From the NCBI RefSeq assembly GCF_024919275.1, contig NZ_JANWGH010000003.1:409677-473676 (forward strand): a stretch of DNA of 64,000 nt, read 5' to 3'. The stretch comes from Algoriphagus limi. GTDB lineage: Bacteria; Bacteroidota; Bacteroidia; Cytophagales; Cyclobacteriaceae. Position numbers and translations under genes: made by a program. This document shows, piece by piece, positions 55,733 to 64,000 of this stretch. A model generated the notes under the pieces. The model had not been told where the DNA came from. It worked only from the letters and a program-made list of their open reading frames with translations, and did no database searches. Numbering within the stretch: position 1 is the first letter of the stretch; each line of letters starts with the position of its first letter.

Positions 55733-56638
55733 ATGAAGAAAATCGCAGCTATTCTTTTTCTCTTTTTAAGCTCTAGCATCAGCTCCTTCGCTCAGGAGTT
55801 GAATTTTACTGTCATTATCAATAGCGAGCGTTCTAATCTACAGAACACCGATATTTTCAACCAGATGAAAACTTCTTTCGAGCAGTTTTTAAATGGGCGT
55901 TCCTGGACTTCTAATGAATTTCGGCCTGAAGAGCGAATCAAAGGCAACTTGCTGATTACCATAAATGAAGCGACGACCGTTGGGTCTTTTTCCGCTACGG
56001 TTCAGGTGCAAACGGTCCGTCCTGTTTATGGCACCAATTATGAAACCTTGCTTTTGAATTTTGCAGACCGAAACTGGAATTTTGAATTCATTGAATCCCA
56101 GCCTATTGAATTCAACCGTTTTACTTTTTTAAATAATATTTCCTCTTTGCTGGCATTTTATGCCAATATCGCTATAGGCTTAGACTATGATAGTTTTGAG
56201 AGCCGTGGAGGTAACTCATTTTTTGCGGTTGCGAACGATATCGTGAATAATGCTCAGCAATCGGGGAGAGCAGGATGGGGGCAGAGTAATTCCGACCGGA
56301 GAAATCGTTTTTGGTTGATTAATGACATTTATTCTTCCTCGGTTTATTCTTCTATTCGGGATGCTTATTATCTCTATCATCGTCAAGGTTTGGATATTCT
56401 TCAGATCGATTCCGAAAAAGCCTACCAAAATATGCTGGAAGCAATCCGATTGGTAGCAGAAGCTAATAAGGCTCAACCGAATGGGATTTTTACCATTGCA
56501 TTTATGGATGCAAAAGGAGATGAAATCAGTAAGATTTTTAAGAATGCTCCTATGGAGATTCGCACCGAAGTCGTAGAATTATTGCTTGAAGTAGATCCCA
56601 ATAATGCCAGAAAGTACAATGAGCTGCTGAAAAGCTAA
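55733..56638 (+). CDS. DUF4835 family secreted protein
   Basis: A 301-residue protein of unknown function with a signal peptide (AAILFLFLSSSISSFAQ). The mature part starts ELNFTVIINSERSNLQNTDI and contains NGRSWTSNEFRPEERIKGNL and IGLDYDSFESRGGNSFF, as in DUF4835. From memory it regularly follows coaBC and precedes recN in Bacteroidota, which may hint at a conserved envelope role. ATG 55733 is preferred over TTG 55724. It lies 21 bases after coaBC and may share its transcript. Confidence 0.88.
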   Translation: MKKIAAILFLFLSSSISSFAQELNFTVIINSERSNLQNTDIFNQMKTSFEQFLNGRSWTSNEFRPEERIKGNLLITINEATTVGSFSATVQVQTVRPVYGTNYETLLLNFADRNWNFEFIESQPIEFNRFTFLNNISSLLAFYANIAIGLDYDSFESRGGNSFFAVANDIVNNAQQSGRAGWGQSNSDRRNRFWLINDIYSSSVYSSIRDAYYLYHRQGLDILQIDSEKAYQNMLEAIRLVAEANKAQPNGIFTIAFMDAKGDEISKIFKNAPMEIRTEVVELLLEVDPNNARKYNELLKS

Positions 56639-56649
56639 AGGGGATTTTT

Positions 56650-56657
56650 TAGCTTTG
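56650..56657 (+). promoter_or_regulatory. Possible -7 element before recN
   Basis: TAGCTTTG matches the -7 consensus and lies 16 bases before the recN ATG. No TTTG is present at the -33 distance, so this is a partial match. Confidence 0.4.
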
Positions 56658-56673
56658 TGCAAAACCATAATTC

Positions 56674-58326
56674 ATGCTCAAAACCCTCAGTATTTCCAAT
56701 TATGCCTTAATCGATGATCTGCATATGCAGCCGGGATCCGGTTTGAATATGGTGACAGGAGAGACTGGAGCTGGAAAGTCCATTATGCTGGGGGCTGTTG
56801 GCTTACTTTTAGGAAAAAGGGCAGATACTAAGGTCCTGCTCCACGAAGATCGCAAATGCGTTATTGAAGGCTGGTTTGAAATCGGGGAATATGGATTGAA
56901 GGATTTTTTTGAAGAGCATGAGTTGGATTATGAAGAGCCTTGCATCATTCGCCGAGAAATAAGTCCTTCCGGAAAATCCAGATCCTTTGTCAATGATTCA
57001 CCTGTGTTACTGGAGGTTTTGAAGGAATTGGGTTCCAAGCTTATGGATGTGCATTCTCAACATGACACCTTATTGCTAGGGGAAGGATCATATCAACTAA
57101 GTTTAGTAGATGCTTTTTCTGGAGCATATTCCGAACTCTCCGAATACAAAGAAAAATTCAAGGCCTATCGACAGGCCAAGGAGCGATGGGAAGACTTGAA
57201 GAAAAAAGCAATTGAACTCCAAAAGGAAGCTGATTTCAATCAATTTCAACTGGAAGAACTTAGCTCACTCTCTTTAATGGAAGGGGAGCAAGAGGAATTG
57301 GAATCCAATCAAGAGATTCTCGAAAATGCCGAAGAGATCAAGTCCAAGATCCATGAAGTTGTAGGTCTTTTTCAGGATGATCAATTCGGGGTTTTGCAAG
57401 GATTGGGGCAGATTCAGCAGCAATTACAAAACTTAGAACGACTGGCTCATAAGTTTTGGGAAATCAAAGAGCGTTTTCATTCCGCTTTGATCGAATTGAA
57501 AGATTTGGTTGCCACCTTGGAAGAAGAAGATCTCAATGTGGAGGTAGATTTTGAGAAATTGGAAGAGACGCGGGAGCGGTTAAGTAAGATTTACCAACTC
57601 CAAAAGAAGCATGGAGTTCTGACGGTGGAAGAACTTATCGCAATTGAAAAAGACTTGGCCGACCGGGTTTTTGAGTTTCAAAACCTCGATGAATCACTCG
57701 AGAAAGCTGAAAAAGAATTCCATCAGGCAGAAAAGTTGATGATTAAATCAGGAGAAGCTTTGACTGCCAAGCGAAAATCCTGTTTTTCCTCCTTCGAAAA
57801 ATCGATGGAATCTTTGCTTCATCGGTTGGGAATGGAAAATGCCAAGATCAAGTTTGAGCATCAATCCATCAATTCGAGTATTTCAGGCTTGGATCAAATC
57901 GAAATGCTATTTTCCGCAAATAAAGGTTCTCAGCTACAGCCTTTGAAGAAAGTAGCTTCAGGAGGAGAATTTTCACGTTTGCTTTTTGCAATTAAGCATT
58001 TGATGGCGGACAAAATGGCCTTGCCCACCCTCATTTTTGATGAAATTGATACGGGGATTTCTGGAGAAGTTGCCTTGCAGATGGTTCGTATGATGAAGGA
58101 TATTGCCCAAAATCACCAAATCATTTGCATTACCCATTTGCCCCAAGTTGCCGCTAAAGGCGATTTGCATTACTTCGTTTACAAAGACAATTCAGCTGCA
58201 AAAACCGTATCCAAAATCAAATTGCTGGATGAGAATGAACGGGTTCTAGAGTTGGCAAAAATGATTGCTGGAGCCCAGCCTTCCGGTTCGGCAGTGGAAA
58301 GTGCTAAGGAGCTTCTCGCCAATTGA
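56674..58326 (+). CDS. recN: DNA repair protein RecN
   Basis: RecN is an SMC-like ATPase used in double-strand break repair. The 550-residue product has Walker A GETGAGKS (29-36), two coiled-coil arms (about 155-370, rich in Glu, Lys and Leu), the ABC signature KVASGGEFSRLLFAIKHL and Walker B TLIFDEIDTGISGEVA. Length and order are standard. It follows DUF4835 by 35 bases. Confidence 0.97.
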   Translation: MLKTLSISNYALIDDLHMQPGSGLNMVTGETGAGKSIMLGAVGLLLGKRADTKVLLHEDRKCVIEGWFEIGEYGLKDFFEEHELDYEEPCIIRREISPSGKSRSFVNDSPVLLEVLKELGSKLMDVHSQHDTLLLGEGSYQLSLVDAFSGAYSELSEYKEKFKAYRQAKERWEDLKKKAIELQKEADFNQFQLEELSSLSLMEGEQEELESNQEILENAEEIKSKIHEVVGLFQDDQFGVLQGLGQIQQQLQNLERLAHKFWEIKERFHSALIELKDLVATLEEEDLNVEVDFEKLEETRERLSKIYQLQKKHGVLTVEELIAIEKDLADRVFEFQNLDESLEKAEKEFHQAEKLMIKSGEALTAKRKSCFSSFEKSMESLLHRLGMENAKIKFEHQSINSSISGLDQIEMLFSANKGSQLQPLKKVASGGEFSRLLFAIKHLMADKMALPTLIFDEIDTGISGEVALQMVRMMKDIAQNHQIICITHLPQVAAKGDLHYFVYKDNSAAKTVSKIKLLDENERVLELAKMIAGAQPSGSAVESAKELLAN

Positions 58327-58388
58327 GAGAAGAACTCCCGAATTTTGTCTATTTTTGATCAAATTTTTGAAATCAACCCAATAGTCAT

Positions 58389-59204
58389 ATGCCAGAAAAC
58401 TTGCTAAAAGGTAAAGTCGGTATCATTACCGGTGCTTTGGATGAGAACTCCATCGCGTGGAAAACCGCTCTAAAAGTAAAGGAACAAGGAGGGCGTTTTG
58501 TCCTAACCAATGCGCCTATCGCCATGAGAATGGGTGCTATCAAAGAACTTGCAGAAGAGTGTAACACGATCGTGATTCCTGCAGACGCTACAGTCGTGGA
58601 GGACATTGAAAAGCTATATGCGGAAGCAAAAGAATTCCTAGGTGGGAATTTTGATTTTCTGCTTCACTCCATCGGAATGTCTCCGAATATCCGAAAGGGG
58701 CGTTCCTATGGCGATCTCAACTATGATTGGGCTATGAAATCTTATGATGTATCTGCTATTTCTTTCCATAAGATGATGCATGTGGCGGAGAAAATGGATA
58801 TTATGAACGAATGGGCTTCTATTATTGGTCTTTCCTATATTGCAGCGCAGCGTGTTTATCCTTTCTATACAGATATGGCTGACGCTAAAGCTTTATTGGA
58901 AAGTATCGCGAGAGGATATGGATATAGATTCGGAAAACTGAAAAAAGTTCGTGTAAATACTATTTCCCAGTCTCCAACCAAGACTACTGCAGGAACAGGA
59001 ATTGGAGGTTTTGATTCCTTCTTCAATTTTGCTGAGAAACTTTCACCGCTTGGAAATGCTTCAGCAGAAGCATGCGCAGATTATATCGTGACAATGTTCT
59101 CCGATATGACAAGAATGGTGACTATGCAAAACCTTTTCCATGACGGAGGATATTCCTTCACAGGTATTTCCGAAGAGATCATGGATCAATTCAAAGACCT
59201 CTAA
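58389..59204 (+). CDS. fabI: Enoyl-[acyl-carrier-protein] reductase FabI
   Basis: FabI reduces enoyl-ACP with NADH in the last step of each fatty acid elongation round. The 271-residue short-chain-dehydrogenase-like product has GIITGALDENSIAW for NADH, the LLHSIGMSP loop, and the catalytic pattern with Tyr150, Tyr160 and Lys167 (GLSYIAAQRVYPFYTDMADAK). The C-terminus LFHDGGYSFTGI is typical. It has its own terminator; a -7-like TATTTTTG lies at 58350-58357. Confidence 0.96.
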   Translation: MPENLLKGKVGIITGALDENSIAWKTALKVKEQGGRFVLTNAPIAMRMGAIKELAEECNTIVIPADATVVEDIEKLYAEAKEFLGGNFDFLLHSIGMSPNIRKGRSYGDLNYDWAMKSYDVSAISFHKMMHVAEKMDIMNEWASIIGLSYIAAQRVYPFYTDMADAKALLESIARGYGYRFGKLKKVRVNTISQSPTKTTAGTGIGGFDSFFNFAEKLSPLGNASAEACADYIVTMFSDMTRMVTMQNLFHDGGYSFTGISEEIMDQFKDL

Positions 59205-59225
59205 TCAAGAAATCAATTCAATTTT

Positions 59226-59254
59226 AAAGTCCGGGTAATTATCCGGACTTTTTT
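59226..59254 (+). terminator. Terminator after fabI
   Basis: AAAGTCCGG (59226-59234) pairs with CCGGACTTT (59243-59251) and runs into TTTG. It ends the fabI transcript. Confidence 0.9.
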
Positions 59255-59276
59255 GTTTCCGGTTATCCCGAAGGGA

Positions 59277-59307
59277 TTTTTTCCTGTGTCTTTTTCTTCT
59301 AACTTAT
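59277..59307 (+). promoter_or_regulatory. Weak candidate promoter for the amidohydrolase gene
   Basis: TTTT at 59277-59280, 19 bases, then TAACTTAT at 59300-59307. Each box departs from consensus, but spacing is exact and it lies 24 bases before the ATG. Confidence 0.35.
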
Positions 59308-59331
59308 TGACTCATATCATCCACCAACCCT

Positions 59332-60921
59332 ATGCTAAAGAAGAATTTCCTACTCAGCTTGCTTGTGGCAATGTTTGCTTTTCAAGCTTTTGGTCAAATA
59401 ATGCCAGCTCCAGATCGGGAGGAAGGCGATGGGCCTTATGAAAAATTAATCCTGCGAGGAGTAACCTTGATTGATGGGACTGGAGCACCTCCAATTGGTC
59501 CGGTAGATATTGTGGTGGAGAAAAATCGAATTGCTCAAATTCAAGTCGTTGGATATCCAGGATTACCAATTCGAGAAGGAAGAAGACCAGAGGCGGATGA
59601 AAATACGAGAGAAATTGACCTAGAAGGGCATTATTTATTGCCTGGATTCATTGATATGCATGCACATATTGGAGGTACAGGTCAGGGAACACCAGCCGAA
59701 TATGTTTATAAGCTTTGGATGGCGCATGGAGTAACCACCATTCGGGATCCATCTGCTGGGAATGGTTTGGATTGGGTTCTCAATGAAAAGAAAAGATCAG
59801 CTGCAAATCAAATCACTGCTCCGCGTATTTTAGCCTACACTGCTTTTGGGCAGGGGTCTGAAGAGCCTATTGTTACGGCAGAACAGGCAAAAGCCTGGGT
59901 CAATCAGAATAAGGCAAAAGGTGCGGATGGAATTAAGTTTTTTGGGGCTAACCCAGAGGTAATGCAGGCGGCTATTTCCGAGAATAAGAGAATTGGACTT
60001 CGATCTGCGATGCACCATCAGCAATTGGATGTAGCTCGCTGGAATGTGTTAAATTCTGCAAGAGCTGGCCTAACTTCTATGGAGCATTGGTATGGCTTGC
60101 CAGAAGCTTTGTTTCAAGATCGTACGATTCAGGATTTTAGATTGGATTACAATTATCAAAATGAACAGCATCGATTTGCTGAAGCTGGTAAACTTTGGAA
60201 ACAGGCTGCTCCTCCTTATTCTGATCATTGGAATAAGGTGATGAATGAATTGCTAGAGCTTGATTTCACCCTTGATCCGACCTTTAATATTTATGAGGCG
60301 AATCGGGACTTGATGCGTGCACGACGTGCAGAATGGCATGAGACCTACACTTTGCCTTCACTTTGGAGATTTTATTCACCAAGTAGACAATCCCACGGTT
60401 CCTACTGGTTTGATTGGACTACTGAGGAGGAGCTACAGTGGAAAGAAAACTACCGCTTGTGGATGACCTTTATTAATGAATATAAAAATCGAGGTGGTCG
60501 GGTGACTACAGGTTCGGATTCCGGATTTATCTATCAACTGTATGGATTTGCCTATATCCGAGAATTGGAATTGCTCCGAGAGGCAGGTTTTCATCCTCTG
60601 GAAGTGATTCGATCCGCGACCATGTATGGGGCGGAGGCTTTGGGAATGGAAAAGGAAATTGGAACGGTTGAAGTTGGGAAATTGGCCGATTTTGTGATCG
60701 TAGAAGAAAATCCTTTGCAAAACCTAAAGGTGCTCTATGGTACGGGAGCAATTCGAGTGGATGAAAATAATCAACCCGTTCGAGTAGGTGGCGTTAAATA
60801 CACCGTGAAGGATGGAGTCGTGTATGATTCTAAAAAGCTTCTTCAGGATGTAAAGGAGATTGTGGATCAGCACAAAGCCCGTGAAAATGCTCGCTTGACC
60901 CAGCCGGGACTTGATTGGTAA
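59332..60921 (+). CDS. Exported amidohydrolase family protein
   Basis: A 529-residue metal-dependent hydrolase with a signal peptide (LLSLLVAMFAFQAFGQ). The binuclear site is readable: His110 and His112 (FIDMHAHIGG), Lys202 as likely carboxylated lysine (GADGIKFFG), His229 (SAMHHQ), His252 (MEHWYG) and Asp396 (TTGSDSGF). The C-terminal strand pair (GTVEVGKLADFVIVEENPL) is typical of imidazolonepropionase/prolidase-like members. The substrate is unknown. An alpha/beta hydrolase follows after 23 bases, possibly as a pair acting on one substrate. Confidence 0.9.
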   Translation: MLKKNFLLSLLVAMFAFQAFGQIMPAPDREEGDGPYEKLILRGVTLIDGTGAPPIGPVDIVVEKNRIAQIQVVGYPGLPIREGRRPEADENTREIDLEGHYLLPGFIDMHAHIGGTGQGTPAEYVYKLWMAHGVTTIRDPSAGNGLDWVLNEKKRSAANQITAPRILAYTAFGQGSEEPIVTAEQAKAWVNQNKAKGADGIKFFGANPEVMQAAISENKRIGLRSAMHHQQLDVARWNVLNSARAGLTSMEHWYGLPEALFQDRTIQDFRLDYNYQNEQHRFAEAGKLWKQAAPPYSDHWNKVMNELLELDFTLDPTFNIYEANRDLMRARRAEWHETYTLPSLWRFYSPSRQSHGSYWFDWTTEEELQWKENYRLWMTFINEYKNRGGRVTTGSDSGFIYQLYGFAYIRELELLREAGFHPLEVIRSATMYGAEALGMEKEIGTVEVGKLADFVIVEENPLQNLKVLYGTGAIRVDENNQPVRVGGVKYTVKDGVVYDSKKLLQDVKEIVDQHKARENARLTQPGLDW

Positions 60922-60944
60922 TTCAATATTAAAACAAGTAAGAT

Positions 60945-61742
60945 ATGCCGCAAATCGAAGCTAATGGCGTAAAGCTTTTTTATCTAGATAAAGGAGAAGG
61001 GGAAGAAACGGTGGTTTTTTCACACGGACTTCTTTGGAGCCATAAAATGTTTGCCGCTCAAATCGAGGAGTTATCTAAAAAGTATCGAGTCATTGCATAC
61101 GACCATCGTGGCCAAGGCCAAAGTGAGGTAAAAGAGCCTTTTGATATGGAAACTGTTGCTGAAGATGCAGCAGCCTTGATAGAAAATTTAAAACTTGGAA
61201 AGGTTCATTTTGTAGGGCTTTCCATGGGTGGTTTTGTTGGTTTGAGATTGGCTTCTAGAAGACCGGATTTGATCAAAAGTTTGATTTTGCTTGAAACTTC
61301 CGCCAATGCAGAACCGGTCGAAAATTTACCCAAATACAAGACTCTCAATGGGATTGTAAAATGGTTTGGGATTATACCTCCAGTTGCAAATAAAGTAATG
61401 CCGATCATGTTTGCAGAGTCCTGGCTTTCTAATAAATCAAATAGAGAGGAAGTAAAGCATTGGAAGAAAGAATTGATGTCCAACAAAAAATCAATTACTG
61501 GTCCTGTGGAAGGGGTGATTTATAGAAATGGAGTGGAGGACGAGTTATCATCAATCACTTGTCCAACTATGATTGTTGTGGGGGATGAAGATGTGGCTAC
61601 CAAACCGGAAAAGGCAAAATTCATTCAGATGGGTATTGCTGGGTCAATTCTTCATCGAATTCCTGGGGCAGGACATAGTAGCTGTATAGAAAAACCAGAT
61701 ATTGTAAATCAGCTTATTCTAGATTGGCTGAAAGAGAGATAA
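60945..61742 (+). CDS. Alpha/beta hydrolase
   Basis: A 265-residue cytoplasmic serine hydrolase. The nucleophile is Ser93 in GLSMGGFVG, the acid is probably Asp216 (VVGDEDVATKPE), and the base His244 (GAGHSSCIEKP). The oxyanion-side motif FSHGLLWSHKMF and YDHRGQGQSE are present. The form resembles 3-oxoadipate enol-lactonase and related esterases, but no catabolic neighbour supports that. It ends at a bidirectional terminator. Confidence 0.9.
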   Translation: MPQIEANGVKLFYLDKGEGEETVVFSHGLLWSHKMFAAQIEELSKKYRVIAYDHRGQGQSEVKEPFDMETVAEDAAALIENLKLGKVHFVGLSMGGFVGLRLASRRPDLIKSLILLETSANAEPVENLPKYKTLNGIVKWFGIIPPVANKVMPIMFAESWLSNKSNREEVKHWKKELMSNKKSITGPVEGVIYRNGVEDELSSITCPTMIVVGDEDVATKPEKAKFIQMGIAGSILHRIPGAGHSSCIEKPDIVNQLILDWLKER

Positions 61743-61743
61743 T

Positions 61744-61771
61744 AAAAAAAAGCCCGAGAGGGCTTTTTTTT
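61744..61771. terminator. Bidirectional terminator after the alpha/beta hydrolase
   Basis: A-run plus GCCC (61744-61755), GAGA tetraloop (61756-61759), GGGC plus T-run (61760-61771). It serves both the plus-strand hydrolase and the minus-strand GH16 gene that ends at 61773. Confidence 0.9.
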
Positions 61772-61772
61772 A

Positions 61773-62657
61773 TTAGTCAAATTGAAAGACTCGTATGTAA
61801 TCCACAATCATATGTTGAGGGAATACAGTTGAATTATCCGGAGACCCTGGCCAATTTCCACCCACTGCCACATTCATAATAAAGAAAAAGCTTCTTCTGA
61901 ATTCATCGAGTTGGGCAGGTGTCGTATCTATTTCATGATACTTGTTATTGTCGATATACCAAGTAATTCGATTAGCAGTCCATTCAATTGAAAAAACATG
62001 GAATTGATCTGCAAGTGTCCCAGATTGTAGCTTATAAGAACCTCCAAATTCAGCATGTGAACCATCATTTTGCCAGTGAACGGTACCGTGCACCGTGTTT
62101 TCTCTGCCTTGGCCGCCTACCATCTCCATGATATCAATTTCTCCGCAGGCAGGCCAACCCACTTCTGAAAAATTAGATCCAAGCATCCAAAGTGCAGGCC
62201 ATAGGCCTTGTCCTCTTGGCATCACAGCACGAATATCCACTCTTCCGTATCGGAATTGTTTCTTATTCATGGATACGATACGTGAAGAAGTGTATTGACT
62301 ACCGCCAAAAGCTTCTTCTTTCGCAGTAATAATTAAGTGACCTCTTTCTACTGAGGTATTTTGAGATCGGTAATATTGAAGTTCATTATTGCCCCACCCA
62401 TTGTCTCCTCTGCCAGTTTCATGTGACCAATTGGCGATATCCAGGCTATTGCCTTCGAAATCATCTTCCCAAACTAATGTCATACCATCATAGGAAGTGG
62501 GAGAAACATATCCTTGTTCCGGTATGGGAATAGTAGCAACTGGGTTGCTGGGATTTGATCCGCTAGGGTTGTCCTTATCTTCAGAATCACAAGAAAGAAA
62601 GAAGCCTCCAACGACCCCAAAGAAAAGTAGGTATTGAATTCGAGTTGAAAATTTCAT
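61773..62657 (-). CDS. GH16 family beta-glucanase lipoprotein (laminarinase-like)
   Basis: A 294-residue surface or periplasmic lipoprotein. The lipobox Cys is residue 23 (GGFFLSCDSE), followed by a Ser/Pro/Asn linker. The GH16 domain covers about 55-294; the catalytic motif EIDIMEM has nucleophile Glu173, Asp175 and acid/base Glu178, with the extra Met that marks laminarinases and other beta-1,3-glucanases. Aromatic subsite residues (GLWPALWMLG, WTANRITWYID) are present. Cleavage of beta-1,3-glucan is inferred. It lies downstream of the duplicated-domain protein on the same strand. Confidence 0.93.
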   Translation of the reverse strand: MKFSTRIQYLLFFGVVGGFFLSCDSEDKDNPSGSNPSNPVATIPIPEQGYVSPTSYDGMTLVWEDDFEGNSLDIANWSHETGRGDNGWGNNELQYYRSQNTSVERGHLIITAKEEAFGGSQYTSSRIVSMNKKQFRYGRVDIRAVMPRGQGLWPALWMLGSNFSEVGWPACGEIDIMEMVGGQGRENTVHGTVHWQNDGSHAEFGGSYKLQSGTLADQFHVFSIEWTANRITWYIDNNKYHEIDTTPAQLDEFRRSFFFIMNVAVGGNWPGSPDNSTVFPQHMIVDYIRVFQFD

Positions 62658-62673
62658 TTGATTTTGGGTTTAG

Positions 62674-62708
62674 AAAAAAACACCCGATAGCCAAAAGACC
62701 ATCGGGTG
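62674..62708 (-). terminator. Hairpin terminator between the duplicated-domain gene and GH16
   Basis: CACCCGAT and ATCGGGTG (62681-62688 and 62701-62708) form an 8-bp stem; on the minus strand it runs into TTTTTTT (62680-62674). It ends 8 bases after the upstream stop and just before the GH16 start, so it may tune expression along the locus. Confidence 0.8.
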
Positions 62709-62716
62709 AAAAAAAA

Positions 62717-64000
62717 TTATTCAGAAATCAGCTTAAAGGTCCACCAAACACCGGTACCTGCCTCTATATGAAGAGTCATCTTCTTAATATCGTCTTGCTC
62801 AGTCAGACTCACCACCTTGTATGTAATGCTTTCCGGTACGGATACATTAGGCAACTCACCAGCATTACCAACTTTCGGCAAAGCAATATGAGCACCTACT
62901 CCACTAAGTGTAAGAGAAGATCCATCAAATGTATATGTGTAGCTTCCGCTACCATCGAATGGTGCTACTGGAGTACCACAAGAAGGAGATCCGCCCTGCC
63001 ATTCCTCTAGCCAAGTTTGATCTCCCATGTTGTAGGAATAAGCTCCGTCTTCCGCAAAGGTATATACATCGTCAAAGAAGCAAGCACGGGCACTTACGTC
63101 ATCTGCACTTGAAGAAAACCATTCTGTACTTCCCTCTGTTGGCCCAACACTAAATGCACCAGCAACAGGCTCCATTTTCCAATTTCCAACAATAGAAGTA
63201 GTTTCATTTCCTCCAGAGCCGATTTCACCAGAGATCAATTTAAAATCCCACCATACTCCTGAACCAGCTTCGATTCGAAGAGTCATTCGTCTTGTATTTC
63301 CATCTACTACTGGATCAATGATGGAATAAGTGATTTGATCAGGGATAGAAGCACCTTGAGAAACTTCACCAGCGTTATTTACTTTAGGAAGCCCTAAGTA
63401 AGCACCTTCTCCGATTACGGTTAAGGAGGTACTAGTGTAAGTATATTGATAAGTACCTCCATTATACGGAGCTACTGGAGTTCCACATCTGTCGGTATCT
63501 ACACCTTGCCAAGGCTCTAGCCAGGTGGCATCCCCTAAATCAATTACGAAAGAGCCGTCTGCTCCAAAAGTATATGTGTCGTCATAGAAACAAGCTCGTG
63601 TAATGACATCACTTGCTGAAATAGAAAACCATTCTCCGTTTCCAGGACCTGGACCAACTGCTAAAGATCCAGCAACTGGTTCTACTAGCCAAGTTCCCGT
63701 GATGTCAAAAGCAGGTTTTGCTGATGCAACTGTAAATGAAAGGTTCGTGGATTCGGCATTTCCATTGCTGTCTTTGGCAGTAACGTCTAAGTTGTAGTCT
63801 CCTGGCTCAAAACCTCCTGCTACAGTAATTGTAACAGTTTGCTTATCTCCAGTGAGAGCTTCCGTTCCTGACGCTGCAGTAGCACCACCACTGGTAATTA
63901 CATAATCTAAAGTAGAAAGGGAACTGATCGCACCATTGTCTACCCCGTCGTCTAAAGTGACATTGATTTTAAAATCCTCACCTTCTGTCAATCCACCGGT
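62717..64000 (-). CDS. Secreted protein with an Ig-like domain and two tandem homologous domains (partial)
   Basis: The N-terminus lies beyond the window; the frame is open to base 64000. The visible part (427 residues) has one Ig/PKD-like domain (LTEGEDFKINVTLDDG to FEPGDYNLDVTAKDSNGN), then two copies of a domain of about 150-160 residues. Each copy has a W..EPVAG start, an EWFS, RACF.DD.YTF and CGTPVAP middle, and an MTL.IEAG.GVWW.FKLIS end. Cysteines are shared. It lies upstream of a GH16 glucanase, so a surface glycan-binding role is inferred. I do not recognise the repeated domain by name. Confidence 0.8.
   Translation of the reverse strand, partial: TGGLTEGEDFKINVTLDDGVDNGAISSLSTLDYVITSGGATAASGTEALTGDKQTVTITVAGGFEPGDYNLDVTAKDSNGNAESTNLSFTVASAKPAFDITGTWLVEPVAGSLAVGPGPGNGEWFSISASDVITRACFYDDTYTFGADGSFVIDLGDATWLEPWQGVDTDRCGTPVAPYNGGTYQYTYTSTSLTVIGEGAYLGLPKVNNAGEVSQGASIPDQITYSIIDPVVDGNTRRMTLRIEAGSGVWWDFKLISGEIGSGGNETTSIVGNWKMEPVAGAFSVGPTEGSTEWFSSSADDVSARACFFDDVYTFAEDGAYSYNMGDQTWLEEWQGGSPSCGTPVAPFDGSGSYTYTFDGSSLTLSGVGAHIALPKVGNAGELPNVSVPESITYKVVSLTEQDDIKKMTLHIEAGTGVWWTFKLISE

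Overview
This window comes from a member of the Bacteroidota, most likely order Cytophagales and close to Cyclobacteriaceae/Algoriphagus. The genus is inferred from gene order and protein character; nothing was searched. Supporting signs are promoters of the Bacteroidota type (TTTG, about 19 nt, TAnnTTTG), near absence of Shine-Dalgarno sites, an STN-type TonB receptor beside a DUF4249 lipoprotein, a type IX secretion C-terminal domain, a DUF4835 gene, and an acidic tail on ribosomal protein L17.

Bases 1-30020 are one dense plus-strand block for translation and transcription: the end of tuf, tRNA-Trp, secE-nusG, rplKAJL, rpoBC, a DUF3467 gene, rpsL-rpsG-fusA-rpsJ, then the S10/spc/alpha clusters from rplC to rplQ, with secY, map, infA and rpoA inside. 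Terminators and matched promoters cut the block into units: tuf | tRNA-Trp to rplL | rpoBC (behind a possible attenuator) | DUF3467 and the rpsL unit | rplC onward, with a further promoter at rpsH. The S10 cluster is split because rpsJ ends the rpsL-fusA unit and rplC begins a new one.

Bases 30108-35226 hold carA, eno, a DivIC/FtsB-like division gene, a small predicted outer-membrane barrel gene, and a cysteine pair (serine acetyltransferase overlapping cysM). Bases 35227-35917 are non-coding and carry two copies of a composite palindromic repeat. A Tat-exported TIM-barrel protein (minus strand) and a divergent four-gene envelope operon follow (36942-43190): a secreted protein, a TonB receptor, a DUF4249 lipoprotein, and a secreted protein with a plug-like segment but no barrel.

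Bases 43205-50612 are minus strand: an MscS-type channel, a large membrane-anchored protein with a propeller-like half, malate dehydrogenase, a cyclic-nucleotide-binding-domain protein and tilS. Bases 50661-61742 return to the plus strand: an OstA/LptA-like protein, a type IX secretion cargo, then bamD-rpoZ-coaBC-DUF4835-recN, fabI, an exported amidohydrolase and an alpha/beta hydrolase. The window ends on the minus strand with a GH16 beta-glucanase lipoprotein and, upstream of it, a secreted protein with two tandem domains that runs off the edge. This looks like the downstream end of a laminarin-type polysaccharide locus.

Most of the window is conserved core genome. The points most worth a second look are the CoaBC active site (Asp125 and Ser158 where the E. 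coli enzyme has Asn and Cys), a strong Shine-Dalgarno match at rplE in a lineage that rarely uses one, the recurring TAATCATG gene junction, the composite palindromic repeat, the plug-without-barrel envelope operon, and the duplicated domain beside the GH16 gene.
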